The notes: a model not told the origin generated them from the sequence alone. 12,446 nt of DNA from Hyphomicrobiales bacterium (GCA_020029455.1 JAIBJH010000070.1:1-12446); one strand, 5' to 3'; counted from the first letter of the stretch, positions 1 to 7,114 are shown. Numbers and translations: made by a program.

Positions 1-1
1 C

Positions 2-1210
2 GGCAGCTCCGCCGTAACCAATGTGGCAGTAACGCCAGGTGGCACCTTCTCGCTGTCGGAGGCCAACTACACCGCTTCGGCTCCCTTATATGCGTTCACA
101 AGTCTTGCATGCTCCGGCGCCGCTGATACCTCCACCTCGCTTTCAAGCCCGGCGATCACTGTGCAATCCGGTGAAAACGTCACCTGTACCTTCACCAACT
201 CATTCGTCGGCGGCGTGTTGACACTGACCAAACAAGTTGTTGGCGGCAGCGCTGCGCCGACCGAGTGGGATCTCTACATGCAAGGCGGCGGCGTGCCCAA
301 CGGCTACAGGTCCGGCATGACCGGCGATGCAATGATCACCGGCGTCTATGTTGCATCGGGCTCGAATATATCAATCGGCGAATATGCAACCGGGCGGGGC
401 ACGAACACGTCTTACTCCTACACGCTTGCTGCCATCAGTTGCAGTGGAAACGACAGTGATGGATCCGATGGCGTCACCTTGCTTGTCAACGAAACAGTGA
501 CTTGCACCATGGTCAACACATTGGGCGGCCTTCCAGGATTCACAATTGGCCAGACAGCAACCCAAAATCCTGTCACATCGACGGGAACGCAAACCTACAG
601 CATCACAATAGCGAACACTGGCGCCATGGCGTTGACCGGCCCGACCATGACTTTCGACTTGGCACTCAATGGCCAGACGAGAACGCTGGCCAGCGGGCCC
701 TCCTTGGTGTCAGGAGACACAGACAACGATGGCCAATTGGACGTGGCCGAAACCTGGGTCTATGAAGCCACATATGTTATAGAGCAGACCGATCTCGACG
801 CGGGAGGGAGTTTCTCCAGCACGGTGGTCTTTGACACTACGGAAACGGATTCACAATCTTCGCTGCTTTCGGTCGCCATTTCGCAGCTGCCGGAATTGTC
901 GATTGACGAGTCCGCCAGCTTGACGGTCGACGCCGGAGTGCCCGGCCAAGCAGACACCGATGATATTGCGACCTACACATACACGGTCAGCAACAGCGGC
1001 AACATCACGATCCACGATGTCATCGTAAGGAACAGCCACAATGGCTATGGCCCTCCTCCTGTGCCGGGAAGCGAAAGCGGCATTTCCACTTCCAATGGGT
1101 CAAACGATGCAGCCGTCGACGGAAGCTGGGATGTATTGAAGCCGGGGGACATCATCTCATTCTCCGGCCAGTACACGGCCGTGCAGTCCGACATCGACTA
1201 TCTGCAATAG
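2..1210 (+). CDS. Beta-sandwich repeat surface/secreted protein, 5'-partial, C-terminus cut mid-repeat
   Basis: The reading frame is open from the first bases (codons from position 2), so the true start lies upstream; the internal GTG at 23 is not a credible start. About 402 residues are visible. The first ~175 hold one partial and one complete prealbumin-like (SpaA/collagen-adhesin B type) unit, each ending in a cysteine motif (TCTFTN, TCTMVN) paired with an earlier Cys (ACSG, SCSG). They are followed by two DUF11/DUF7507-like repeats with the signatures YSITIANTG and YTYTVSNSGN and an acidic stretch, DTDNDGQLD, that may bind calcium. Such proteins are usually very long and exported; role unknown, possibly adhesion or envelope. 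There is no sorting signal or membrane anchor. The last repeat stops at QSDIDYLQ, where the preceding repeat continues for several more strands, so the gene seems truncated. It converges with the dehydrogenase remnant, 6 bp between stops. Family call fairly sure, function unknown. Confidence 0.75.
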   Translation, partial: GSSAVTNVAVTPGGTFSLSEANYTASAPLYAFTSLACSGAADTSTSLSSPAITVQSGENVTCTFTNSFVGGVLTLTKQVVGGSAAPTEWDLYMQGGGVPNGYRSGMTGDAMITGVYVASGSNISIGEYATGRGTNTSYSYTLAAISCSGNDSDGSDGVTLLVNETVTCTMVNTLGGLPGFTIGQTATQNPVTSTGTQTYSITIANTGAMALTGPTMTFDLALNGQTRTLASGPSLVSGDTDNDGQLDVAETWVYEATYVIEQTDLDAGGSFSSTVVFDTTETDSQSSLLSVAISQLPELSIDESASLTVDAGVPGQADTDDIATYTYTVSNSGNITIHDVIVRNSHNGYGPPPVPGSESGISTSNGSNDAAVDGSWDVLKPGDIISFSGQYTAVQSDIDYLQ

Positions 1211-1216
1211 GGCCAG

Positions 1217-2138
1217 CTAGGACACCCTGACTGGTTTTCCCGTCTTCAGGCTCTCCGTCGCCGCGTCGGCAAGAATTTGCGCCTGCAGGCCATCAAAGCC
1301 GGAGGGCTTCGGATTGCGGTCGCCTGCCTCAACGGCAGTGATGAACGTGTTGAGCTCATTGGCATAGGCATTGCCATAGCGTTCCAGGAAGAAGTTCTGG
1401 ATCGGATCTGCGCTGTAGCCGGACTGGCTCAATATTTCGACCGTTGTATTATGTACATTCTTGGCGTGGATCATGCCCTTCGATCCATGCACCTCCATGC
1501 GCTGGTCATAGCCGTAAGTGGCGCGGCGCGAATTGGTGATGACGGCGAGCCTGCCTGATTTCCAGTGCATTCACGACCACAAACTCTTCGCCCATCAGAA
1601 AGCGCGCCATGTCGAGGTCATGGATCATCATGTCCCGGAAGATGCCGCCGGAGCCCTTCACATATTCGGCAGGAGGCGGGGCAGGATCGCGGCTGATCAC
1701 CGTCACCATTTCCACCTCGCCAATATCTCCCCTGCGAATGCGCGATTCCAACTCTGCAAAATTGGGGTCAAAGCGGCGGTTGAAACCGATCATCAGTGTG
1801 GACTTGTTTTTCTCTACAACCTTCAAAGTGTCATGGATTGTCTTAACGTCGAGCGACACCGGCTTTTCGCACATGATGGACTTGCCGGCATTGGAAGCCG
1901 CCTGAATCTGCTCCGCATGAAAACCGGTAGGCGAGCCGATCAGCACCGCATCCACATCGGAAGCCTTCATGATGTCGTCCACTGAAGCGACTTTCGCGCC
2001 ATGCTTGGCGGCAAGCTCTTCCGCCGCCTTGGGCATCGCATCTGCGATATAGGCAAGCTTCGCCTTGGGGTTCGCAGCAATGGTCGCCGCATGCACCTTG
2101 CCGATGCGGCCCGCACCGATGACACCAAACCTGATCAT
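1217..2138 (-). pseudogene. iolG: Inositol 2-dehydrogenase (IolG/IdhA/MocA, Gfo/Idh/MocA family), broken by internal deletion and frameshift
   Basis: Two adjacent frames together encode one NAD-dependent cyclitol dehydrogenase. The 5' frame (2138 down to about 1566) gives 191 good residues: Rossmann motif GAGRIG at 8-13, CEKP with the active-site Lys92, then GGIFRDMMIHDLDMARF with the expected Asp169 and His173. The 3' frame resumes at about 1564 with SGRLAVITNSRRATYGYDQR and VHGSKG and ends at GKPVRVS. Compared with remembered rhizobial IdhA (about 330 residues), some 24 residues are missing between GEEFVVV and SGRLAV, roughly 71 nt, which also shifts the frame. Neither half carries stops, so the lesion is recent or an assembly error. 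The start ATG has an upstream GAGGAG and lies 12 bp after the PanB-like gene: last gene of the operon. Inositol 2-dehydrogenase oxidises myo-inositol to 2-inosose; a MocA-type role on a rhizopine intermediate is equally possible. Confidence 0.8.
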
Positions 2139-2150
2139 GATCTTCTCCTC

Positions 2151-2957
2151 TTAACTCTTCTTCGCCATCATCTTCTTGAAGGCATCTATTTCGTTTTTCG
2201 CTGCACTCACCAGATAAGGCGCGGATGGATAGGCACCGCTCTGCACATCGGCCACAAACTCCTTGAAAGCCTTGATGCGGATGTCCTGGATGCGCGCAAA
2301 CTCCTTGGCGAGGTCAGCGTATTTCTTGGAATGGCGCGGCACATGATCCGTGTTTGTGCCCAGAACATCGCAGCCGAAAAGATATTGGCAATCACCGCCG
2401 GCTCCCCCGCCCATGGACACGAGAAAAAGATTGGTATGTCTGGAAATCTCCGCCGTCACTTCCGGCGGCACCACTTCGATCTCAACCCCGAAGGCACCCA
2501 CCTCTTCATAGCGCTTGCACCGCTCAAACACCTTCATGGCACTGTCTGCCGTCTTGCCCACGGCCTTGAAGCCGCCAGTCCAGGTGCAGAAATGGGGAAT
2601 GAGGCCCACATGGCCGATGACCGGGATATTATCCTTTGCCATGCGCTCCACCGTGTCAAACGCTGCGGCGCAGTAGATGGCATCGGCTCCGGCATTCATC
2701 ATGTCGAAGGCCCAGCGCATGTAGTCGTCGGTTGTCGCGGGCGCCGAATAGAGGGCAAGCCCCGGCACTGCGAAGATCGAGGGGGCCACATCGCGGAAAC
2801 GCCTGTCCTTTATCATCTCAGGCGGCACCGAACACATGTCGATGCCCGCTTCCTCGGCGGCGGCAAGTTCTTCCCAGTTTTCCGTACGCATCATGGTGTA
2901 CTGGTATTTGCCCTTATTGGCGCGGACATCGGCAATGGTGGGGCGTTTACGGGCCAT
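2151..2957 (-). CDS. Diverged PanB-fold (ketopantoate hydroxymethyltransferase-like) protein lacking canonical metal ligands
   Basis: A 268-residue protein of the PanB branch of the PEP mutase/isocitrate lyase TIM-barrel superfamily. Landmarks are GHVGLIP (115-121, PanB GHLGLTP), GGFKAVGKT (128-136), EEVGAFGVEIEVVPPEV (151-167, retaining the Glu of PanB LECVP), the MGGGAGGDC turn (182-190) and the C-terminal SGAYP. The PanB motif LVGDSLG is replaced by CSVPPEM (42-48), LADLPF by LALYSAP (67-73), and VKIEGG by IYCAAA (94-99), so the two Mg-binding Asp and the Lys/Glu pair of PanB are gone. It is unlikely to be an authentic pantothenate enzyme. The start chosen is ATG 2957, preceded by AAGGGA and 4 bp after the MocF stop; a longer in-frame extension to 3005 lies inside mocF and is not needed. 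As fourth gene of the operon it may act on the demethylated cyclitol or the released C1 unit (speculation). Fold confident, function unknown. Confidence 0.75.
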   Translation of the reverse strand: MARKRPTIADVRANKGKYQYTMMRTENWEELAAAEEAGIDMCSVPPEMIKDRRFRDVAPSIFAVPGLALYSAPATTDDYMRWAFDMMNAGADAIYCAAAFDTVERMAKDNIPVIGHVGLIPHFCTWTGGFKAVGKTADSAMKVFERCKRYEEVGAFGVEIEVVPPEVTAEISRHTNLFLVSMGGGAGGDCQYLFGCDVLGTNTDHVPRHSKKYADLAKEFARIQDIRIKAFKEFVADVQSGAYPSAPYLVSAAKNEIDAFKKMMAKKS

Positions 2958-2961
2958 GGGT

Positions 2962-4176
2962 TTATCCCTTGAGAAGTGTCTTGAGTTGAACTGCAGGATC
3001 AGCAAGCGCCGCTGGATTGGGTTTTGCTTCCTTGGCGATCAACATTTCCGCAAGCTTCACATCCCGCGCGATGGAATTGCCGGGGCCAATGCCGCTTGCG
3101 CCCTTGATGGTTCCTGCCTCGTCCAGATGGAACAACATCAAAGTTTCAGGTGATGACCTGCGTTCCACGGTCCGTGGCCCCGCATCTGAGAGGCCCGCTA
3201 CCTGCAATGACAATTCATACTGATCCGACCAGAACCATGGCACTGCTTTGTAAGTTTTGGCTGCACCCAGCATGTTCTCCGCCGCGAGCGAGCCCTGATC
3301 CTGAGCATTGCGCCAGGCTTCAAGCCGGATGCGGCGATTTTCGAAAAGCGGATGAGGGAAGGAACAACAATCACCCGCCGCATAGATATCCGGATCACTT
3401 GTTTGCAATGTGCCATCGACCGCAATGCCGTTGTCGAGAACCAGCCCCACGCTTTGCGCCAGCGCAACATCGGGCGCAGCGCCAATACCGGCAACAATGG
3501 TATCAGCTTCGATGCGCCGGCCATCTACCAGCACAACGGCATCACTTGTGAGCGCAGAGATGGCGGTTCCGGTGAGCATGTTAACGCCTGCCGCCACATG
3601 GCGCGCATGGACAATCGCGGCAATCGCCTCGGGAACACCACGCATGAGAATGCGCGGCAGCGCTTCAATGAGCGTTACCTTGCAGCCGCGCTTTGCAGCA
3701 GATGAAGCAAGCTCCAGTCCGATGAACCCGCCGCCAATGACGACAATGCGCTTTCCCGGCAGGAATTTCTGCCGCAGCAGCAATGTATCTTCGAAATTGC
3801 GCAAGAGCAGTGCGTGTTCGCCGCCGGGCAGTGAAAGCTTGCGGGGCTTGGCCCCCGTTGCAATGAGAAGCTTCGCGTAAGGTACCGAGCCGCCATCCGC
3901 CAACACAACAGTCTTGTTTTGCCGGTCGATTGCCTTGGCCGCTACACCGCACTTGACCTCCGCTTTCAATGATGCGGCAATGCCTTCGTCCATCAGCCAG
4001 ACGGGTGTGGGTTCGGCTTCATCGGCAATCGCCGCTTTCGAGAGGGGCGGCCGGTCATAGGGCATCAACGCTTCTTCACCGATGAGCGTGATGGGCCCAT
4101 CATAGTTGCTGGCGCGGAAAGAAATGACGGCGCGATGCCCCGCCATGCCAGCACCGATGATGACCATGCTCGTCAT
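2962..4176 (-). CDS. mocF: MocF-type FAD/NAD(P)H ferredoxin reductase
   Basis: A 404-residue reductase of the rhodocoxin/putidaredoxin-reductase type. It has the N-terminal FAD dinucleotide motif MVIIGAGMAGHRA (Gly 8, 10, 13), the family signature YDRPPLSK (40-47), a second NAD(P)H-binding motif VVIGGGFIGLELA (145-157) and the FAD-contacting DIYAAGDCC (263-271). A reductase dimerisation C-terminus with the WFWSDQY motif follows. Such enzymes pass electrons from NAD(P)H to a small ferredoxin. It lies 5 bp after the Rieske ferredoxin and just upstream of the PanB-like gene, so it is co-transcribed with the oxygenase. In Rhizobium leguminosarum the equivalent gene mocF belongs to mocDEF, needed for rhizopine use. 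The start is ATG 4176; ATG 4167 (MVIIGAG) is an alternative. All cofactor motifs are intact. Confidence 0.88.
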   Translation of the reverse strand: MTSMVIIGAGMAGHRAVISFRASNYDGPITLIGEEALMPYDRPPLSKAAIADEAEPTPVWLMDEGIAASLKAEVKCGVAAKAIDRQNKTVVLADGGSVPYAKLLIATGAKPRKLSLPGGEHALLLRNFEDTLLLRQKFLPGKRIVVIGGGFIGLELASSAAKRGCKVTLIEALPRILMRGVPEAIAAIVHARHVAAGVNMLTGTAISALTSDAVVLVDGRRIEADTIVAGIGAAPDVALAQSVGLVLDNGIAVDGTLQTSDPDIYAAGDCCSFPHPLFENRRIRLEAWRNAQDQGSLAAENMLGAAKTYKAVPWFWSDQYELSLQVAGLSDAGPRTVERRSSPETLMLFHLDEAGTIKGASGIGPGNSIARDVKLAEMLIAKEAKPNPAALADPAVQLKTLLKG

Positions 4177-4181
4177 GATGC

Positions 4182-4496
4182 TCAGGCAATGTCGATGAAG
4201 ACTTTTCCGCCTTCAACTTTCACAGGATAGGTCTTGAGATTGACGCAGACGGGCGCGCCCATGGCAAATCCGTTGGTGTAATCGAAACGGCCATTGTGCT
4301 TGGGGCATTCGATGATGTTATCCATGACGAGGCCATCGGCCAAATGCACCTTCTCATGGCTGCATAAGCCGTCTGTGCAATAGTAATTGTCATCAGGCGA
4401 GCGGTAGATCGCAAAGGTTTTGCCCCCGTGATCAAAGCGGGAGACATCTTCATTTGCCACTTCGTCTGCGGCGCAGGCTTCAACCCAATTGGCCAT
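4182..4496 (-). CDS. mocE: MocE-type Rieske [2Fe-2S] ferredoxin
   Basis: A cytoplasmic single-domain Rieske ferredoxin of 104 residues. The cluster-binding pairs are CSH (Cys45, His47) and CPKH (Cys64, His67), in the contexts GLCSHEKVHLADGLV and IECPKHNGRFDY, the typical C-x-H and C-x2-H arrangement. It should carry electrons from the MocF reductase to the MocD oxygenase. I chose ATG 4496 (MANWVEACAADEV) because AGAGG lies 5 nt upstream and family members begin there. An alternative ATG at 4514 would add six residues and overlap the mocD stop as ATGA, which suggests translational coupling. It is second in the operon, 5 bp before mocF. No missing residues or oddities were seen. Confidence 0.88.
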   Translation of the reverse strand: MANWVEACAADEVANEDVSRFDHGGKTFAIYRSPDDNYYCTDGLCSHEKVHLADGLVMDNIIECPKHNGRFDYTNGFAMGAPVCVNLKTYPVKVEGGKVFIDIA

Positions 4497-4510
4497 TCGA
4501 TCCTCTAAGT

Positions 4511-5611
4511 TCATTCCGTGGCCAGGGCCTGGCCGTGCAAATCCGGACGGTAGGGTTTGGCTGTAGGCGGCAGCTTCCGTACCAAATAGACATCCTCTCC
4601 CCGCATTTGCCGCGCCCAGATGGGCAGCATCTCCTTGTAGCAGGCCCAGATGGAAGGTGAAGGCTCGGGGAGATCATTTTTGATCATTTCATGGAGACGC
4701 GGCAGGGCGTGGTAGGGCACCATCGGAAACAGGTGGTGTTCGATATGATAGTTCATGTTCCAATAGATGAAACGCGAGATGGGATTGAGATAGACAGTCC
4801 GCGAATTGAGCCGGTGGTCCAGCACATTGTCGGCCAATGCCCCATGCTGCATGAGGCCCGTCATCACAGCGTGCCAAGCCCCATAGAGCCGGGGCGTTCC
4901 CACCAGCAGGATCGGCAGCCAAGAACCAAGATAAAGTGCAAGCCCGATAGTTGCGGCATAGATCAAGAACCAGATGCGGGCCACCAGAATGACTTTCGGC
5001 CACTCCATTTCAGGGATGAAAGTTTTCTCCTCCGCAGTGATGTGCCCGAAGGCATTGATCACCATCATTTTCATGGCATCCCAAACATCCAGTACGCCGA
5101 CAAAGCCCAACGCCACTTTCACAGCGACTGGCGGACGCATGACAGCGATTTCCGGATCAAGGCCAACGATGAGAGTATCGGTGTGGTGGCGCGTGTGGCT
5201 CCAGCGCCAGCGCGTCGGGTTGCGCATGATCATGAAGCAGGCGATGTGATAGACCACATTGTTCATCCACATGGTCTTGAAGGCGGTGCCGTGGCCACAT
5301 TCATGCCAGCGTGAGTCAGTGGCCGAGCCATAGAGAACCCCATAGGCTGCAAGCGGAAGCGCGGCCCACCAGCTTGGCCAAAGCCAGATCGCAAGCGCTA
5401 CAAACACTGCCATTGAGCCAAGCCAGATGATCGTGTCGCGGATGGCCGGCTGGTCGGAGCGTTTCATCAGCTCCTTGATGTCCTTGCGTGGAATCTCCGT
5501 GTGATACCACTCGGCAGACTTGAGGCCGAGCTGCACTGCCTTCTCAGCATCCTGCCCGAGCATGCCATAGTCGCGATGACCGTAATTTTCCGTGGCAGCA
5601 GCAACAGTCAT
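4511..5611 (-). CDS. mocD: MocD-type membrane diiron oxygenase (fatty acid desaturase superfamily)
   Basis: A 366-residue integral-membrane protein with the three histidine clusters of the desaturase superfamily: HECGH (103-107), HTRHH (139-143) and HIEHH (289-293). A further conserved stretch, QHGALADNVLDHRLNSRT, precedes the last box. Hydrophobic segments fall at roughly 60-95 and 205-240. The His boxes bind a non-heme diiron centre at the cytoplasmic face. Although it looks like a lipid desaturase, its neighbours, a Rieske ferredoxin and its reductase, match the rhizobial mocDEF set, implicated in oxidative O-demethylation of 3-O-methyl-scyllo-inosamine. First gene of the leftward operon. 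The start is ATG 5611, preceded by GTGAGG; GTG 5623 would add four residues and lacks a better ribosome site. A different methylated cyclitol, or a lipid substrate, cannot be excluded from sequence. Confidence 0.85.
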   Translation of the reverse strand: MTVAAATENYGHRDYGMLGQDAEKAVQLGLKSAEWYHTEIPRKDIKELMKRSDQPAIRDTIIWLGSMAVFVALAIWLWPSWWAALPLAAYGVLYGSATDSRWHECGHGTAFKTMWMNNVVYHIACFMIMRNPTRWRWSHTRHHTDTLIVGLDPEIAVMRPPVAVKVALGFVGVLDVWDAMKMMVINAFGHITAEEKTFIPEMEWPKVILVARIWFLIYAATIGLALYLGSWLPILLVGTPRLYGAWHAVMTGLMQHGALADNVLDHRLNSRTVYLNPISRFIYWNMNYHIEHHLFPMVPYHALPRLHEMIKNDLPEPSPSIWACYKEMLPIWARQMRGEDVYLVRKLPPTAKPYRPDLHGQALATE

Positions 5612-5633
5612 GGAATGCCTCACTATTCTGCAG

Positions 5634-5654
5634 AGAAAATAGAACAGTTGTTCC
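5634..5654 (-). promoter_or_regulatory. Candidate operator A (palindrome GAACA-GT-TGTTC and flank)
   Basis: GAACAGTTGTTC at 5642-5653 is an inverted repeat with perfect 5-bp arms and a 2-bp centre, in the divergent region between mocD and the lacI-type gene. Read on the minus strand, the 21 bp from 5654 to 5634 match a block upstream of the mocB gene at 15 of 21 positions, and every mismatch is a transition (see operator B). It overlaps the predicted mocD start and the lacI -35. This position and symmetry suit a LacI-family repressor; binding is not shown. Confidence 0.4.
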
Positions 5655-5676
5655 GGACGATCAATCCAGCTATGAT
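5648..5676 (+). promoter_or_regulatory. Candidate sigma70-type promoter of the first lacI-type gene
   Basis: TATGAT (5671-5676, 5 of 6 matches to the -10 consensus) lies 17 nt after TTGTTC (5648-5653, a weak -35). The -35 sits inside the palindrome at 5642-5653, so a repressor bound there would block this promoter as well as the opposing one. The predicted leader is about 45 nt. Confidence 0.35.
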
Positions 5677-5688
5677 AGTTTTTGTCAA
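5660..5688 (-). promoter_or_regulatory. Candidate sigma70-type promoter of the mocDEF operon
   Basis: On the minus strand TTGACA (5688-5683, perfect -35) is followed after 17 nt by ATTGAT (5665-5660, a weak -10, 3 of 6 matches). The predicted start falls near 5653, at the edge of the palindrome at 5642-5653. The weak -10 limits certainty. Confidence 0.4.
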
Positions 5689-5727
5689 CTCATATCATTT
5701 CATCTCAGGCGACGGAAACATATCCGA

Positions 5728-6750
5728 ATGGTGAAGCGCCCCACCCTGATGGACCTCGCAAAGGCCGCTGGCGTTTCCATTGCGACCGTAGACAGGGTCA
5801 TCAACCGCAGGCTCCCGGTCAGCGAAGATACCGCGCAGCGTGTGGTGAAGGCAGCAGAGTCCATCGGCTATCATGCCACAAGCCTCCTCAAGCGCCGGCT
5901 CAGCGAAATTCCGGTGCGTCGCTTCGGCTTTCTCCTTCAGAAACGGGACGAGTTTTATCAGGCGCTGGGCAGCGCACTTGTTGCCGAGACGAAAGCCTCG
6001 CACGAGGTGGAAGGAAAGCCGCTGCTGGAATTCATGGATGAAGTGGCGCCTAACTATATTGCCAAGCGCATCTCGGAAGTGGCGCCGCGGGTGGATGCGC
6101 TTGCCGTTGTCGCCATGGACTCACCGCAAGTCAACGAAGCAATCGAGAAAGCGGTGGCCCAGGGAAAGCCGGTGTTCACGCTTCTGAGCTTCGTGACTTC
6201 CACTGCCTGCACTGGCCATATTGGGCTCGATTCCCGGAAATGCGGAAGAATTGCTGGCTGGACCATCAGCCGCCTCGCCAAGAAACCCGGAAAGATCGGC
6301 ATTCTCGTCGGCAGCCACCGCTACCTCAATCAGGAGACGTCCGAAATCAGTTTCCGCGCCTATATGCGCGAGCATCAGCCAGAGTTTCAGTTGTTCGAAC
6401 CTATCATCAATCTCGATGACGAGCGCATTGCCTATGAGGCAGTGTCTGACATGCTCGGCTCCTATCCCGATCTGGTGGCGATCTATGTGGCGGGCGGAGG
6501 ACAATACGGCCTGATCCGCGCCTTACGCGAAATCATAGGCAAGCGCCGGCCTGTTGCCGTATGCAATGAACTAACACCGGGAACCCGGGCAGCCTTGCTC
6601 GATGACGTCATTGACCTTGCTCTGGCGACCCCCGTTGTCCCGCTGGCGCAGCGCGCTGTCGCCAATATGGTGGCGGCCTGCGAAGAGCGCCGCATTTCAC
6701 CACAGCAATCCTTCCTCCCGCCTGAAATCATAGTCAGCGAAAATCTCTGA
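5728..6750 (+). CDS. LacI-family transcriptional regulator with periplasmic-binding-protein-like sensor
   Basis: A 340-residue LacI/GalR-type regulator. The N-terminal helix-turn-helix reads TLMDLAKAAGVSIATVDRVIN, with a recognition helix carrying TVDRV where LacI has TVSRV, followed by VVKAAESIGY and a short hinge. Residues from about 65 form a type 1 periplasmic-binding fold for a small ligand (RRFGFLLQKRDEFYQALG, then PGKIGILVGSHRYLNQETSEISFR). The protein ends in SENL. It is divergent from the mocDEF operon and upstream of the transporter genes, which suits a repressor that is relieved by the imported cyclitol. It resembles the regulator at 10897-11925 closely in the sensor region. The start is ATG 5728, with only a weak ribosome site; GTG 5731 is adjacent. 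Family assignment sure, ligand inferred from neighbours. Confidence 0.9.
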   Translation: MVKRPTLMDLAKAAGVSIATVDRVINRRLPVSEDTAQRVVKAAESIGYHATSLLKRRLSEIPVRRFGFLLQKRDEFYQALGSALVAETKASHEVEGKPLLEFMDEVAPNYIAKRISEVAPRVDALAVVAMDSPQVNEAIEKAVAQGKPVFTLLSFVTSTACTGHIGLDSRKCGRIAGWTISRLAKKPGKIGILVGSHRYLNQETSEISFRAYMREHQPEFQLFEPIINLDDERIAYEAVSDMLGSYPDLVAIYVAGGGQYGLIRALREIIGKRRPVAVCNELTPGTRAALLDDVIDLALATPVVPLAQRAVANMVAACEERRISPQQSFLPPEIIVSENL

Positions 6751-6824
6751 CAATTCTCCATCAGTGCCACAATCAAGCCGCGTGATGGAAAATGATGGGA
6801 TTACGTCTGAAGGCGCCAGGTCGA

Positions 6825-6852
6825 TTGACTCCTCTCAAATTTGGAATATTCT
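6825..6852 (+). promoter_or_regulatory. Candidate sigma70-type promoter of the mocB transport operon
   Basis: TTGACT (6825-6830, 5 of 6 matches to the -35) and TATTCT (6847-6852, a partial -10) are separated by 16 nt. The predicted start is near 6859, five bases before the large inverted repeat at 6864-6895. This would give the binding-protein gene a leader of about 255 nt. Confidence 0.4.
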
Positions 6853-6863
6853 GTTCGTAGTTG

Positions 6864-6895
6864 TCAAAAAATGAAATGATTGTTCCATTTTTTGA
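6864..6895. promoter_or_regulatory. Candidate operator B: 10-bp inverted repeat TCAAAAAATG / CATTTTTTGA
   Basis: TCAAAAAATG (6864-6873) and its exact reverse complement CATTTTTTGA (6886-6895) flank a 12-nt centre. The block 6866-6886, read on the minus strand, aligns with operator A at 15 of 21 positions, including GGAACAA followed by a T-rich end. It lies just downstream of the predicted promoter, a normal position for a repressor site. No T-tract follows the second arm as an RNA terminator would need. Confidence 0.45.
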
Positions 6896-6979
6896 TACCC
6901 GCAACCGGCCGATAAAGAGCCAGGGCGGAACGGAGGAATGCAAACGTCTACGGCCTTTCACCGTTCAGTCTTCCAAGCG

Positions 6980-7095
6980 GGCGGCGCTGTCTTCTCCCCA
7001 GCGCCGCCAGCCAAGGAAGTGTTGCGGACAAACTAGAAACCATCCCGCTTGCGGGAGTCCGGTATGTGAAAAAAGTGGGCGTTGCCGGGTGCCCA
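6980..7095 (+). promoter_or_regulatory. Structured 5' leader of mocB: three successive stem-loops
   Basis: The 364-bp stretch between the lacI-type stop and mocB has no convincing gene. Besides the promoter and operator it holds three hairpins. GGCGGCGCTG (6980-6989) pairs perfectly with CAGCGCCGCC (6999-7008) around a 9-nt loop. CCCGC-TT-GCGGG (7044-7055) forms a CUUG-type tetraloop stem. TGGGC (7076-7080) pairs with GCCCA (7091-7095), ending 5 nt before the AGGAG ribosome site. None is followed by a T-tract, so these are leader structures and not terminators. I recognise no known riboswitch class. Confidence 0.45.
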
Positions 7096-7114
7096 AAAAC
7101 AGGAGCCCAAACAC

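Noticed and set aside
23..25. GTG start for the repeat protein
   Set aside because: The frame stays open upstream to the window edge and the domain is already incomplete there, so the gene begins outside the window.
2001..2972. Open frame of 323 codons on the plus strand across the PanB-like gene
   Set aside because: It is the antisense shadow of the PanB-fold and dehydrogenase genes; its His/Arg-rich translation has no domain signature.
6754..6792. Inverted repeat TTCTCCATCA / TGATGGAAAA after the first lacI-type gene
   Set aside because: Nine of ten bases pair, but the 19-nt loop and the lack of a T-tract make it a poor terminator, and it does not resemble the operator candidates.
6938..7036. 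Possible 32-residue leader peptide (MQTSTAFHRS...) in the mocB leader
   Set aside because: GGAGG lies only one base before the ATG, too close for normal initiation, and the peptide has no repeated regulatory codons; the hairpin within it explains the sequence better.
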